A stretch of DNA of 64,000 nucleotides from contig JBBHKE010000099.1 of NCBI GenBank assembly GCA_037447655.1, forward strand, positions 190,278-254,277, given 5' to 3'. Under the pieces are notes generated by a model. That model had not been told where the DNA came from, did not search any database, and saw nothing but the letters and a program-made list of their open reading frames with translations. The first letter of the stretch is position 1; each line of letters starts with the position of its first letter. This document shows, one piece after another, positions 1-11,838 of this stretch. Position numbers and translations under genes: made by a program. This DNA is from Zygnema cylindricum. Its lineage: Eukaryota > Streptophyta > Zygnematophyceae > Zygnematales > Zygnemataceae.

Positions 1-1255
1 TTTGGATCTAAGAGTATGTCTGTCGACTTAAGACTTATAGCTTTAGGATTTTTGCATTAAGAGTTAAAGCTGTTCTAGAATATCGAAATTGAGAATTACG
101 TTTTTAGGATTTCGATATTCAGAATTCAGCTGTCTGTATCAGAATCTAGGATTCCAGTATTTCAGTCTCTCTCTGTTTACGTGCAGTCTTTGTTTTCTTA
201 CGTGATCAGATTCTGGTCAAGATCTCTTTATAAATCTTGACCATGACTCTTGGCCGAAAGGTCAAGTGTCTCTTCAGGTTAGGAAAGTACCTTCGGTTCT
301 CGAGAGGTCACTCTCGAGATCTTTTTCTGTTCACTATTTAGCTTATCTCTATTTCTTGTTTTATTTACCATTTTTCTTTATTTATAAAAACAGAACTTTT
401 ATGTTCCTTCTCCTTCCACTCTATTTGTCATCATGACTTCACCTGTAACACGTTCGACTCGGATCATTTATGTTTTGGGTCAAACAAACACGCACTCGAA
501 TTAGAGTTATTAACTTATTATTTAACTCTAATAGCGATGGGCAGTGGACTGTGAGGATTTTTAGTTTCCATTTCGGACTTCTTGGGCTCAAGAATAATGT
601 TATGTACTCGTGAATGCTACCACAAGAGTGGTATCATTTATAATAACAAATAATAAGTTCGATTTCGACGAAACACAATCGCGGAGTGAGATTTAAGGCT
701 CTCAGCCGTACTCTCCCAGTCGAAGGTTTTGTTTTTTTTAGGTTTTTTTTGTTTGATTTTGATATTGTCTTTTTATGCACAATGCATGTACAGTTACGCA
801 TTCGAAGTACTATGAGGCGAAAATACCAGGAAAACAGCAGCAAAGACAGGTCTTCCATAATTTTTGTTCGAAAATCTTAAAACAAACCTTAGAATTTTAT
901 ACCATGTGAAAATTTACCCCAATCTTTTATCTTCTATCCAGTTCTGAAATATGGAAAAAAAAGAAAATTGTAACATAGGAAACTCCAAATGGTAAGATTT
1001 GTCTCGCTGCATTTTCCGTATCAAGAAACCTAAAAAAAACTTAAAGAAAACCTTTTGAAAAAAAAAACATATGTAACCTTCATGAAAAAAAAGGTTAAAA
1101 GTAATAGAAATGGTGAACAAAAGTATTTCAATATGTTGTCCAGTCCACTGAAGACCACAAAAGCTTAAAAAAATTGGCCTAAAAGCTGAAATAGGTATCC
1201 CAGTAGAGGATTAAATCTAGATTCCTTTTTTTTGGGGGTGGTGGAGGAGAAACAG
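1..1255. other. No gene recognised; AT-rich sequence
   Basis: I see no supported gene here. Short open frames at about 634-1120 are low-complexity Phe/Lys-rich translations of A/T runs. A T-rich stretch at about 720-770 and A-rich stretches near 1030-1090 look like intron or intergenic sequence. The end of this interval is probably the intron before the exon that starts at 1256. Confidence 0.5.
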
Positions 1256-3797
1256 GCTTTGGCGAGAATAGCGGTACAATATGAAAAAGTCCACTCCAGA
1301 ATGTGTGCCACGGAGTATACCGTGGCGGAGCATTTGGTGGGCCTCCATCGAACTCTCGCTGAGGCTCCTTTAAAGTGAGTTTTTGGTGTTTTAAATGAAA
1401 AATTGAATGGAAAACTAAGTCATAATGGGAAGTGAATGGAAAACTGATTAGAGAGCTGAATAGAAAAGTAAAACGGAATAGCTATTTGGATGAAAAACTG
1501 AATGAAAAACTAAAACGGGATAGAAAACTGAATGGAAAACTGAACGGGAGACTGAATGGGAGACTGAACAGAAAACTAAAACGGAATAGGAAACTGGATG
1601 GAAAACTAAAATTTGATGGAAAACTGAATGTGAAACTGAATGGAAAAGTGAATGGAAAACTGAATGGGAAACTGAATGGAAAAGTGAATCGAAAACTGGA
1701 TAGGAAACTGAATGTAAAACTGGATGGAAGACTGAACGGGGAACTTGGGGAAAACTGGGGGGGGGTGGAGGAGGGGCAACTTCAGGCCAAAAATCAGTTC
1801 TTTCCAAATTGTCCAAAATGGAGGTTTAGGGAACAAATACGATCCCCTTTGGGAAAAAGCCAAAACCTGTTGCTGGTATGATTTTTTAAACCCCGTCATC
1901 ACCTCTTATTTTTAACTCTTTTAATGTCTTTACTAAACCTTTATCGTACCCTTATTTACTCTTTTAAAACTCTACCATGCCATTCTTAAACACCTATTAT
2001 GCTTTTTTACCCTTTTAAAACTTTGCAATGCCTTTTTTAATCCCTATTGTACTTCTTTATCTTTACCTTTTTCAATAACCCTCTAATGCCTTTACCAAAT
2101 TCCTAGTATATCTCTTAATTTAGTCGTTTAAATCCCTACAATGACTTCGACTATACATAAATCTCTTTGTCCTACACTTTTTAAATCTCTAAAACTCCTG
2201 TTTTAACCCCTTATTTTACCCATTTTAAACTCTCATAACGCCTTTTATGAACCCGTATTATACACTTATTTTAACCCTAATAAACCCCCTATAGTACCCT
2301 TTGTTTTACTCTTTTTAATTCTACACCGTCCATCGCTTTTAGAATTAGTGAATCATTAACGCGCTACTACTTTATGAAAATGAACTACACTATATTGTGT
2401 CCTGCAACGTGGCTCATTATGGGCCATTTAGAATAGTGTTATTACACTAATTGATGATTATCGGGTGAAAACAACTAGTGTTGTGTATCGACAAATTAAT
2501 TACCGCAATATTTCTCATAATCGATGTTTTTGATTATCGAACGGCATGAGGGGGTGATACATTGTGTGGTGGCGAATGAATTGTTATCGCCGATATATTT
2601 CTATACATATAGTAAATTTTATATAGTATATACTATATATTATATAGTATGCACTGTGGCAGTGTTGCGTATCACAATCCGACTCGTACTTTGTAGCACG
2701 AAAGTACAGTACCCAAGTCTGGACTAAGCAGCACAAAACTACCCCTATTCCACAGCGATTTTACAGGAGTCAATCTTGACCGTCCGATTGACCTTTTTTT
2801 GGGTAGGATATACGGAATATATTTTCAGTTTTTTTGCTCCTTCGTAAATGTGGAAAGAGATATGGCCAATAAGGGTGAAATACAAATTCGCCGTGAAGCT
2901 TATCTGACCACACACGTGTCCCACTTGACGCAAATATGACAACTTGAAAAAATCAACTTCAAAACTTGAATTTCAACTCGAAAATTCCCACTTGAGGTCC
3001 TCAGATTTTTCGTCCCAATCATATGCGACGCGTCGTGACAAAGCGTGACGATGGGTCGCAAATTTGTGACAAAATGTGGTAGGAGCACGAGACTACGAAT
3101 GCAGGAAAGTATTAAAATCCAGTGAAGCCCTAAAATCCCCTTAAAAGTAAAGGGTTAACTATCGCAATGTTTAGTATTGGTATATCCGACCATTAGATCG
3201 GTATAACATCGCGATATTTTTCAGATCGATATATTAAACTGATATGTCATTATCGGTAAGTCAAATAAAAGCAAATCTCGATTATCGATAAGTGGCTACC
3301 GATATACAACAAAAAAAGGAACACTTGCCTGATTAGAGTGATTAATATGATAAGCGGTGTACCTTATTACTCCTCTTTTTTCATTTTTTTTCCAGGACAA
3401 AAATGTTGATTTCGGTGCCCGGCGTTTGTCTGAGAGATGCGATGGCAATTTCCGGGAAATTTCCCTCAATGGGAAAACTTTTGAGGGCTTACTATTCGCT
3501 TTCAACGGTACAAACTTCGAGTAATTTCATTTTTATTTTGACGCCAAGTGTTCTTTTTTGTTTCTTTGTGAAGATGTCATTTTTTTTCTTTTTATGTTGA
3601 TTGTTTTTTTTCCCTTTTATTTTTTGTGACAGGAGAAAGAGAGAGAGAAACTTCTCGAGGGTCTCTCTCGTCAACAAGAAGGTGTCGAATTATCAAATCG
3701 AACAAAAATTGGAGCCGCTGTTTCGAAAAAAGTTTATCGGATTTTGACCGCAACGGACCAAAATATGTCTTTATCACAAGCTTTAGAAAGGACTACG
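1256..3797 (+). CDS. Partial multi-exon gene, helical protein of unknown function
   Basis: Three exons join with consistent phases. Exon a, 1256-1374, follows an AG at 1254-1255 and ends at GTGAGT (phase 2). Exon b, 3396-3507, follows TTTTTTTTCCAG and ends at a GT (phase 0). Exon c, 3633-3797, follows TTTGTGACAG and ends at GTAACA. The joined frame gives about 132 residues with no stop. If the last donor is not used, the frame runs to a TAG at 3816. The product is predicted mainly helical and charged, with motifs such as LARIAVQYEKVHSRM in exon a and LLEGLSRQQEGVEL in exon c, suggesting a helical bundle or coiled coil. I do not recognise the family. The 5' end lies upstream, perhaps outside the window. 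It might belong to the same gene as the kinase exons at 5596, but I cannot connect them. Confidence 0.55.
1390..1745 (+). repeat. Degenerate minisatellite in intron, GGAAAACTGAAT type
   Basis: About 350 bases are made of degenerate 12-mers related to GGAAAACTGAAT, all purine-rich on the plus strand. They lie in the intron between exons a and b of the unknown helical gene. The open frame across it (Lys/Asn/Leu repeats) and the antisense frame (Phe/His/Ser repeats) are by-products of a unit length divisible by three. Confidence 0.8.
1880..3395. other. Intron sequence, nothing further recognised
   Basis: This is probably the rest of the intron before exon b. It is T-rich with repeated short phrases such as CCCTTTTAAA at 1920-2330, and TATATAG runs at 2610-2660. 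At 3170-3310 there are several TATCG/CGATA palindromes like those around the hAT-like elements at 11000 and 25300, so a decayed element may lie here. Confidence 0.4.
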
Positions 3798-3819
3798 GTA
3801 ACAAATAATGGCGATTAGA

Positions 3820-4100
3820 ACCTTTTTCCGGAAGTTTTTCTTTAACTATGTGCTTTCGAAAGTTTTTATTTTGTTTCGATGTTTTCTTCAGAAGTCGTTC
3901 ATTCGGTGTTTCTCTTTTAAATGTTTTCCTTTGAAAGTTTTTCTTTGAAAGATTTTCTTTCTTGGAAGTTTCCTTTCTTAGAAATTTTTCTCTTCGTAGT
4001 TTTTCATTCTTAGTTTTTCTTCATAAGGTTTTCTTCAGAAGTTTTTCTTTGAAAGTTTTTCTTTTGACGTTTTTTCCTTTAAATATTTTCGTTTAAACTA
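3820..4100 (+). repeat. Degenerate TTTTTCTTTGAAAG repeat
   Basis: About 280 bases of irregular repeats of phrases like TTTTTCTTTGAAAG and TTCTTCAGAAG. It is non-coding and lies 3' of exon c. Confidence 0.6.
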
Positions 4101-5506
4101 AGTTTAGTTTGTGCATTGATTAAACCCCCTTTATTCTCCACAAATTATGATTCTCTTTTTGTCGTGTCACTTTTCACACATACATAGTTGTAGACTCTTG
4201 AAAAACTACAAGAATTCTTGTCAAAACTCAAACTAGAGGTGAAAAATCACATTGTACATTAAAGAATAAGAAGGAAAATGAAACCGTTAAAAGTTATTAA
4301 TTGTTTATCAAAGTACTACTCGTGTTTCATTTATTGATTTCCCAATGACAATCTTATTCACCCCATTTTGTTGGGAGTTTGTTTACCCTTTCTTTTTTTT
4401 TTTTTTTTTTTTTTTTTTTTGAGGTTTTTACCATGTCCTTGTCAAACGTCAGTGTATTGTGGTTCGTTGAGAGGGTTATTTTTTCTGTATCGAGGATATG
4501 AACTACACCGTGAATCGTTATTAGTGAGTAATACTAATTCGACGCCAATAAATTTTGACCATTCGAACTAAACTAGAACTCTTAGTACTAGTTTTTCCTT
4601 TTTGCTAGTATTGGTACTGTTTAACTTATGTCAATTACACTAATTTTGGCAGTTTTAGAATAGTGTATTGAACGACATGTGTTAGTCCATACCAAAACTG
4701 TTCATAGTTTTGTACTAAAGTACAAAAGATGTGTCAGATAATGGTGTCGACATGGGAAAGTGTACTCAAGTTTGATTGACTAAAGTAAATCGAGCAAATT
4801 TGTTCTCAGATATTCAATCGCCGACCATGTGGACACAGAATACGTTTTAGACCTTAGAAAAGATAACTTCTATATTGATAGTAAACATGTTCCACTACCT
4901 TTTCTGGCAATGAAGTCAGGAAGGACACTATCTTGAGGCCGGTTGACTCTATTTAAAAGTCGCTATATAAAATTAGAGCTAAAAGTTACTCTATTTTAGG
5001 ATTATGTCGACAACTTTAGGAAAAGACAAAAAAGACAAAAAGAAAGAGTAACCAACAACATTTACTATTGATCTCTAAACACGGTGCCATAAAATTTAGT
5101 ATGCCAGTTTGACATGAAATGTGAAGGGCACAGAAAAAAGGTGTTCATTTTCTAAGTTTCACAACCACACGGTGTTCACATACGAATCTTGTAATACTTT
5201 TTCACAACGATCTGATTGTCATCTTCGCCTTTCCCACCACCTTTTACAATTATTTTTGCTTTCACGTGGTTTTCTATTTTCTAGAGGGAGAACATGGAGG
5301 TCATCATTGTGGAGTCTCGTCTTTCACAAGCATAAAGTACGAAGAAAAGAATCTTGTAAGTTTTTGAAAAACAAAAACCCTATCGCTATCCATCTCCCTA
5401 TCTCCCACCCTATCTCTATCCCTATCCCTCTCCCTCTCCCTCTCCCACTCTTTTCCCTCTCCTACATATTCTCTCCCTCTCTTTTCCCTCTCCCTCTCCC
5501 TCTGAT
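4101..5506. other. Non-coding stretch with lone MITE end and T tract
   Basis: No gene is supported. A run of about 30 T lies at 4391-4420. A single terminal repeat of the CACCGTGAATCG family sits at about 4506-4530 without a visible partner. A 71-base segment (5285-5355) lies between a TTTCTAG acceptor and GTAAGT and has an open frame ending in KYEEKNL. It resembles the helix before the kinase catalytic loop, but its phase does not fit the next exon, so I do not call it. A CCCTAT/CCCTCT tract follows at 5380-5510. Confidence 0.45.
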
Positions 5507-5568
5507 AAAATCCCCCGTGCCCTCCAATTTCGCCACCTAAAAGGCGTCCTTCATCGTGACATTAAACC
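5507..5568 (+). pseudogene. Partial duplicate of a kinase exon start (pseudo-exon)
   Basis: This 62-base segment is a degenerate copy of the first 62 bases of the kinase exon at 5596. It still reads through the catalytic-loop residues (GVLHRDIKP) in the same frame. It has no AG acceptor in front and breaks off into CCCTCT repeats on both sides. It is most likely a local duplication inside the intron. Confidence 0.75.
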
Positions 5569-5595
5569 CCCTCCCTCTCTCTCCCTCTCATGCAG

Positions 5596-6455
5596 AAAAA
5601 TCGCCCGAGCCGTCCAATTTTGCCACGAAAAAGGCGTCCTTCATCGCGACATAAAACCGGAAAACATTTTGCTTCAAGTGAGAGAGGGAGACGGAGTGGT
5701 CGAACCAAAACTTTGCGACTTCGGTCTGGCGAAAATTTTGAAACCTGGGCAGAAGACGAAAGGTTTCGCGGGCAGCCCGTTTTACATGTGTCCTGAGGCC
5801 GTTTCTGGGAAAGAGTACGGAACGGAGGCTGACGTGTGGAGCCTCGGGGTTCTCCTTTTTACGATGCTCTCAGGTGAAAAGAACAGAGACACAGAGGATT
5901 TTTGTTTTTTTATTCTTTTTATTTTAGTGTTTTTTAGGGTTTTTTTTGTTTTTGTCTTGTTTTGGGAGGAGGGGAGGTTTCGTTTGCTCGCGAAGTTTTT
6001 TATATATATTCACGTTTTTTTTTCTTATCGCAGGAAATCTTCCTTTTCGAGAAAAAACGGCAATGCTTACTTTAGCGGCTGTCTGCACCGGTCGTCCCAA
6101 CTACACCAAAGATCCATGGCCCTCGATTTCCGTTCCGTCGAAAAAACTTGTTTTTCAAATGCTCTCCGTCGACCCAAAACTGCGACCGACAATGAGCGAA
6201 ATCATCGCCAATCCGTGGGTCAGCGGAAAAGTTTTTGAAAACAGAAACGGGAACGGAAACAGAAATGGGAATGGGAATGGGAATGGGAATGGGAACTTGA
6301 ATGGGAACTTGAATGGGAATGGGAACGGGAACGGAAATAGTTTATCGTCGGTGAATCAGATGATGGCGAATATGAATTTGAAAGGTGAAAATGTGAATTT
6401 TAATGTTGAAAAAAACGAAATGCCGGGAGCGAAAGCTGTTGGATTGACAGCGTAA
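5596..6455 (+). CDS. Protein kinase, C-lobe exons (CAMK/CDPK-like)
   Basis: Two exons encode the C-terminal lobe of a Ser/Thr protein kinase. Exon 1, 5596-5873, starts after CATGCAG and ends at GTGAAA in phase 1. Exon 2, 6034-6455, starts after TTATCGCAG and ends at TAA 6453-6455. Visible motifs in order: HRDIKPEN (catalytic loop, with Asp and Asn), DFGLAK (metal-binding DFG), GSPFYMCPEA (APE equivalent, here CPE), DVWSLGVLLFTMLSG across the intron, then LRPTMSEIIANPW near the end of the fold. The spacing matches CAMK/CDPK-like kinases. The last 80 residues are an Asn-Gly repeat and a short tail. The N-lobe, with glycine loop and VAIK lysine, was not found upstream, so the gene is incomplete in my model, either from missed short exons or from truncation. 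About 232 residues are visible. Confidence 0.85.
6239..6345 (+). repeat. GGGAATGGGAAC coding repeat (Asn-Gly)
   Basis: A short tandem repeat of GGGAATGGGAAC-type units codes for an alternating Asn-Gly tract in the kinase C-terminal tail. The unit keeps the reading frame. Such a tract is probably disordered. Confidence 0.85.
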
Positions 6456-8483
6456 AAAAAAAAAATATCTCTGGGATTCTAATGTATTTGATATTTTTTT
6501 GTAAATATGGGAAAAAGGGAAATCGTAAGATATTTTTTTTTCTTTCTTGGAGAAGTATAACGGTAGAGTAGGAATGTAGGTGCCCCAAATTGGGAGCAAA
6601 TTGGGTTCAAATTGGGTCTTAGGGGAAAGAAGACGAAAAGTGTATTTTGTTAGTCAAATCCTCTTTAGGGCGTCGAATGGGAAAAAAATGTAGTTTAGGA
6701 TTAGGGAATAAGAAGAGTAGAGAAGAGAAGAATTATAAGGAATGGGGTTTATTGCACAAATTGGTTTGTCAAAAAACAGCTGTAGGAGAGCGAAAAGGTG
6801 TATATTTTAGTACTGTGATGTCACATCACATCTTCTCACAGATTTGTGTCTGTTTTGTTGAATAAACTACCTTCAGGTGGAAATAATAAAATGGATATGG
6901 AACTCCAAAAAAAAGTGTAATTGTATTGGAATTAATTGGTGGATAGAAGTCTGCTGCTTTTGTATATTCCATTTGTAAGCGTCTCCGATCTTTCTCCCTC
7001 TCTCCCTCTCCCTCCTCCCCTCTCCCTCTCTCTCCCTCATTCCCTCTATCCCTGTCCCTCTCCTTGCTCTCCATCCTCACATCTCTGCCCTCCCCCTCAG
7101 ATCCACTTTTCCGCTCTCCCTCCCTCTTCGTCTCTTTCTCTGATTGCTTGCTAGTTTTATCCTCCCTACCACCAAACTAAATAATTAATATTAAGTGTGG
7201 ATTTCCATTTAACAGTAGATTGTTGACACTATTTCGAGTTAGTGTACAAACATACGGGAATTGTTAAAACGACTGTTATGATTAGGACAATTATTTCTCT
7301 AGACATTTTAATTTGTGGTTTGCCAAAACTTTTACATTGTTTAAGTGTGGATACTTCTACTAATATGTTTATATTAGTGTGGATACTTGCGTCGTTTTTG
7401 TTTTTTTTTTTTTTTATCTCTTGCTTTTTTCGTCACCTACGATTTCTTTTAATTCCACCCTTGTACCGAAAATGATTTCGCGTCAGGATGTCACAAATAT
7501 AACATAAATATTATTAGTTAGTAAATAATATTTGACAATTATTATCATGACTACAGGAAAATATTGAACCTCCAAGAAGTTTTTTATACCTCCACACACA
7601 CAAACACACACACACACACACACACTCTTACACAAACACACACACTCTTACGCCTCCGCCGCCTGCCTGCGCCGCCAGCATACGCCGTCATGCGCATATG
7701 ATCGCCTCGCGTGCGGCTGCCACGCTTATTTATGCCCTTCGCATAGAGCCCCGATGCGTGTCATAAGGGCTAAAAGAATATATGTGTGTGTGTGTTGTTG
7801 TTGTGTGTGTGTCGTGTGTGTGATTAATGTGTGTTATAGACATAAATTCGAATCGACCAAAGAATGAAGCTACAAGCTTAGAGCACGTCGTTTTGTTAAA
7901 AACACAACTATTATCACCTCCTCACATTTTTTTCTAAATATTAGATTATGATGTCACGTCCCTAAAAAAATTAAAATAATTTACAGAAATATACGGAAAT
8001 GTACGGGAATGTACGTAAATGTACGGAATGTATTTTATTTTGTGGAAAATCTACGCACCAGGGATTAAAATACCAAAAAAGATCAAAATGAGGCCCTCAA
8101 ATTAATATAATCAATGGAATTTTTCCAGACATGTAAAACCAAAATGTCTTTAATGACAAGCATCGGGGAAAAAGAGGTATAATCGACAAATAAATGTTGT
8201 ACACAAACCAAGTCTACCAAATAAGATGGTTAAGAATCATTGCCATTCATTTTACATCAAACTCTTTTTTTTTGTCGCGATGTGAAGAAAAACTACAAAA
8301 TAATTTCGTTGATACATTGATTCAATTCAATTTAGCTTTGGATTTACACACTTTAAATAAATAAATAATAAATTACACATCAAATTACATAACAGTACAG
8401 ATACGTGAGCAAAGCTGGAGTACAGACCAAATTTCCATTTTTTTTTTGCTTTCTCCGGAAAAAAACAGTGAATCTTTATTTTG
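6456..8483. other. Intergenic region with pyrimidine tract and CA/GT repeats
   Basis: No gene is supported. A CCCTCT-rich pyrimidine tract runs at 6985-7160. A (CA)n tract at about 7597-7650 and a (GT)n tract at about 7780-7830 face each other across a GC-rich island. Short TACGGAAATG repeats lie at 7985-8030. The remainder is AT-rich. Confidence 0.6.
7597..7835. repeat. Inverted (CA)n/(GT)n tracts around a GC-rich island
   Basis: A (CA)n tract of about 50 bases, including CACTCTTACACA interruptions, is followed by about 110 bases rich in CGCC and GCGC words. A (GT)n tract follows. CA on the left and GT on the right are complementary, so the segment could fold into a long hairpin. It is non-coding. 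Confidence 0.7.
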
Positions 8484-8722
8484 CACCGTGAATTGTAATT
8501 AGGGTTTAAGAAAAATATACAGTGGAGGTTATTCTATTCTAGTTTTATTAATTCTAATCTAAGTCTGAGAAACGCGGACGACTTTGGACTGCTTACCAAA
8601 TTAGTATTAAAAAAGAATTAAGAAAACAATTATTAAAGTATTGTTATTAACACTATTTTATGTTCAATGTCCAAAAAGATTGGCACCAAGGTTCTTGTTA
8701 TTAACACTAATAGCGGTTCACA
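8484..8722. mobile_element. MITE-like element, CACCG family (degenerate, about 239 bp)
   Basis: The left end reads CACCGTGAATTGTAATTAG and the right end carries CACTAATAGCGGTTCAC, the inverted partner. The ends match the terminal repeat seen in many other copies here. Preceding bases are TTG rather than TA, so the target duplication is not clear. No open frame. Confidence 0.5.
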
Positions 8723-10418
8723 GAAAAACACGGGATTCAATTAGAATGGAAAAAGACAAACTCGAATCAGAACCAGAAACTCATCATACCAACATAGGTT
8801 GACAATTGAAGGAACAAAAAGGAAAAAAAGTTTGTGGATCTATACAGATTTTCTCATATTTCACAAGAATATTATGCCATGGACAGGGTTTCGAACAACC
8901 TTTCAGTCATTTGTTCACCAAGAAACGATGAAACGACTGACAATCGGTATCCAAAAAGAAGTTAATTTGGTCTACAAACTTTTTTTGATACATTTTACTT
9001 CAGATACTCGATTGCTCTGTCTGGCGAAGGATCTACGGACCTCTCAAAGGCATTTATTTTCCTCGATTTCGGGCGGACTCCATATTCTAAAAAAAAAAGT
9101 CGTCATTACTCCCGAAAGATGTCTCCATACATTCGAGAACAAAATGTCTTTATCACTTTGAAGGTGCGAGCTTTGGTGACTTGTTGTCCTTTGCGACCTG
9201 CGTCCTCACAACACAAAAAAGAGAAAATCAACATAGTCTCAAGATTGATGAAAACGAGGCAAGAAATCGAATAAATCTTTGCAGTCAACATATAACTTTT
9301 AGAGTTTTAGTTTTTATTTTTTGACTAGGCGAAACAAAAGGAAAACTTCTGGAAAACAAAAATGCTTGAACCGGAATGACTTTAAGGATTTAGAGGACAC
9401 ACGCTAGCAGAAAACAGAAGAGTAAAGAAACAACGACTATACGGAGAAGAGAAATATAAACATGCTAATCGAGCATCATAATATTGGGTTGCCAACTTTG
9501 CTTTGTCAACTAAAGGTGTGCAATTTTGAATCCTCGCACTGACTCTAGAGTTGTAACAATACAGTTGAAAACCAAAAAATAATTAAAAAGTACAATCTTC
9601 GAACGTACATACCTTTTATCAGAAATTGCAACCAGGGAAAAAAATGGCTTAGAATCGTTCTTGATTGTAATGCAACAGCAAAAAAGATATAAAATATACT
9701 ACACTGACTACGGCCTTTTTTGGGCAAGACATATGCGACATAAATTCCTCAAGAGTATTCTAAAGCAGAGTCCGAATGTGTGAAAACAACGGGAAATGCA
9801 ACATATGTTGACCTCATACTATATGCGTATTACACCGTATACACGTTCTATACTACATACTATATGATACGCGTACAATATGGCATAACCATATCTTGCG
9901 GTTTCAATTGTTTTTGCACATTCGAACTATGTTTTTAAGTTTTCCTCAAAAAGGCCTGAATACATGTAAAGTGAAGGTTCTCATACACCGAAAAGTTATT
10001 CAAATCCATTTCACAGTTTCGAAAGATTTGACAAACACATTCGCAGTTTTTCAGGTTTTCGAAAACTGATAAGAGGAACAAAGAATCCTCAGAACAATTT
10101 ACAATACACATTATTTAAGAATGCTCACAATACTCATAGTATTGTACCTATAATTCCAATTACAGCTTAGTTTGTTGTTATTCTTTATAATGCCACCAAC
10201 CCTAACATCTAACAATTACTAATTTAAAAAAAAAAACCTCACTGACCCTAACAACAAACAATTAGTAATTACTTACTTCAATTTACTTTAACAACAAGTA
10301 ATTACTGGATTTTTAAAGAAACTTTACTAACCCTGCAACCAAATCATGACTATTCTTTAAAGAAACGTTGCTAACCTAACCCTAACAGCAAACAATGTTT
10401 ACTTTTTGACTTTATTAC
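8723..10418. other. Intergenic region; weak minus-strand coding signs
   Basis: No firm gene. On the minus strand several short frames look protein-like (ending near 9106 and 9000, and around 9612-9690 before a GTATGT), but their phases do not join. Irregular CTAACCCTAACA phrases at 10190-10390 are spaced about 60 bases apart and are not telomeric. Short TATACT/GTATAC palindromes lie at 9810-9890. Confidence 0.35.
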
Positions 10419-10516
10419 CTTGAGCCAATAGTAGCTCCCTGCAAAAGTAGGAATTGCAACTGCCAACACAATGCTGACAGGTCCAGTAACAAGACTCCAA
10501 CGGTTAGAAATCATGG
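10419..10516 (-). CDS. Possible exon of a membrane protein
   Basis: On the minus strand a TACTTTTTCAG acceptor is followed by 98 bases with an open frame ending at AAG/GTAATA. The frame contains a hydrophobic helix (GPVSIVLAVAIPTFAGSYYW) that would cross a membrane. Neighbouring minus-strand sequence is hydrophobic but frame-inconsistent. I do not recognise the family and cannot connect further exons. Confidence 0.3.
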
Positions 10517-10763
10517 CTGAAAAAGTACACAAGTACAGAAATGCGGAAGTAAAAGAACTGCAGAAATAAAAACGTGCACGAAAGGAAAACCTAAAATAAT
10601 ACAGAACTGGAAAAGAATAGAAGTGTGTAGTTACGAGAAAGAAAAATCTACAGATAATGTTTCCATCAAGCTGCAGAAGAGAGAAGCAGTTTAGAGGAGA
10701 AGCAGTGTACGCAGAAAAAAACAAAATATAGTTTAGGGCTGAGTCATCCGCGAATATGCAGTA

Positions 10764-10980
10764 CACCGTTAATCGCTATTAGGGTTATTGATTTTTTCGC
10801 CACTTAAAACATCTTTTCTCCGTACACACTTGTCCGATTTTCAGTTTCAGACAGCCAATCGGAAGCTGAGAATCTTACCTTTCAATCGTAACCGTCAGAT
10901 CCACAATCGGACAAGTGTGTACGGAGAAAAGATGTTTTAAGAGACGAAAAAAACATTAACACTCATAGCGATTCACGGTG
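10764..10980. mobile_element. MITE, CACCG family, 217-bp class
   Basis: Flanked by TA on both sides (10762-10763 and 10981-10982). The left end is CACCGTTAATCGCTATTAG and the right end its inverted partner, CATAGCGATTCACGGTG. Inside, ACATCTTTTCTCCGTACAC on the left and GTGTACGGAGAAAAGATGT on the right extend the palindrome, so almost the whole element can fold. No open frame. A second left-type end follows at once at 10983. Confidence 0.85.
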
Positions 10981-10982
10981 TA

Positions 10983-11117
10983 CACCGTTAATCGCTGCAA
11001 GTACTGTAGGCGTTGGGTATCGAGGGCCACTTTCCGATATTCGATATGTATTGAAATTCAGCTACCCGATAATCAATATATCGCTTCGATAAATCGATGA
11101 CCTTAATATCGCTTTGC
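10983..11117. mobile_element. Truncated CACCG-type end and TATCGATA-rich remnant
   Basis: A second CACCGTTAATCGCTGC end directly abuts the previous element at TA and has no partner nearby. It is followed by palindromic CGATAT/ATATCG words. Similar words occur at 11533-11580 and 25200-25330, so this seems to be the remnant element into which the hAT-like elements were inserted. Confidence 0.4.
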
Positions 11118-11125
11118 ATTTGCGA

Positions 11126-11524
11126 CAGAGGTCGCAAAAGTCAAAAAAAATCATACCCGAAACCGACCGTTTTTTTTTTTTCAAAATCTGAGTAACCGAC
11201 GCCCGACCGAGTTTTGTCACGCTCCAAAATTGTTAACCGTTAACCGACCGTCGTTTACGAAAAAAAAAAATTAACCGAATCTTGATTTTTCGCGACTAAC
11301 CGTGCCCGCCCGTAACCGAAAAAGTACAAAATTAATCAATGTACGACGGAATAAGCCAATAATTACGATTTGTGGCGTTCCTTAAGATTTGCGAAATGAA
11401 TAGTGTTACTACCGTGTCAGATTTGCGACGCTTTGTCGCGTTCCCTAAGATTTGCCAAATGAATAGTGTACTGGCGGTCGGTTAACGGTCGGTCACGGTT
11501 TCGGTTGACCGTTTACGACCTCTG
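11126..11524. mobile_element. hAT-like non-autonomous element 1 (399 bp)
   Basis: Termini are CAGAGGTCGCAAAAGTC on the left and the inverted partner TTTACGACCTCTG on the right. They are flanked by an exact 8-bp direct repeat ATTTGCGA (11118-11125 and 11525-11532). An 8-bp duplication with CAGAGG-type ends is typical of the hAT superfamily. The interior holds GTTAACGGTCGGTCACGG and poly(A)/poly(T) arms plus two units of the 62-bp satellite. No transposase frame. Confidence 0.85.
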
Positions 11525-11838
11525 ATTTGCGATATATTGGATCATATCACGATATATTTCAATCGCGATATATCTAAGTGACGCTAAGCAGAGGTCGCAA
11601 AAGTCAAAATTTTACATAACCGAAACCGACCGTTTTTTTTTTTTCAAAATCTGACTAACCGACGCCCGATGGGGTTATGTCACGCTCCAAAATTGTTAAC
11701 CGTCAACCGACCGGCGTTTACGAAAATAAAAATTAACCGAATCTCGATTTCTCGCGACTAACCGTGCCCGCCCGTAACCGAAAAAGTACAAAACTAACCA
11801 ATGTACGACGTATGAATAAGCCAATAATTTCGATATGT

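Noticed and set aside
1432-1881. Lys/Asn/Leu repeat frame of 149 residues
   Set aside because: It is a 12-base intronic minisatellite whose unit length keeps frames open on both strands.
5285-5355. Additional kinase exon upstream of the catalytic loop
   Set aside because: Good splice signals and a suggestive KYEEKNL ending, but the phase needed to join the next exon brings in a stop codon.
9000-9260. Two minus-strand exons separated by a 24-base intron
   Set aside because: The frames look protein-like but do not join in phase, and so small an intron is unlike all others here.
10180-10400. Telomere-like CTAACCCTAACA sequences
   Set aside because: Copies are isolated, irregular and about 60 bases apart, not a tandem telomeric array.
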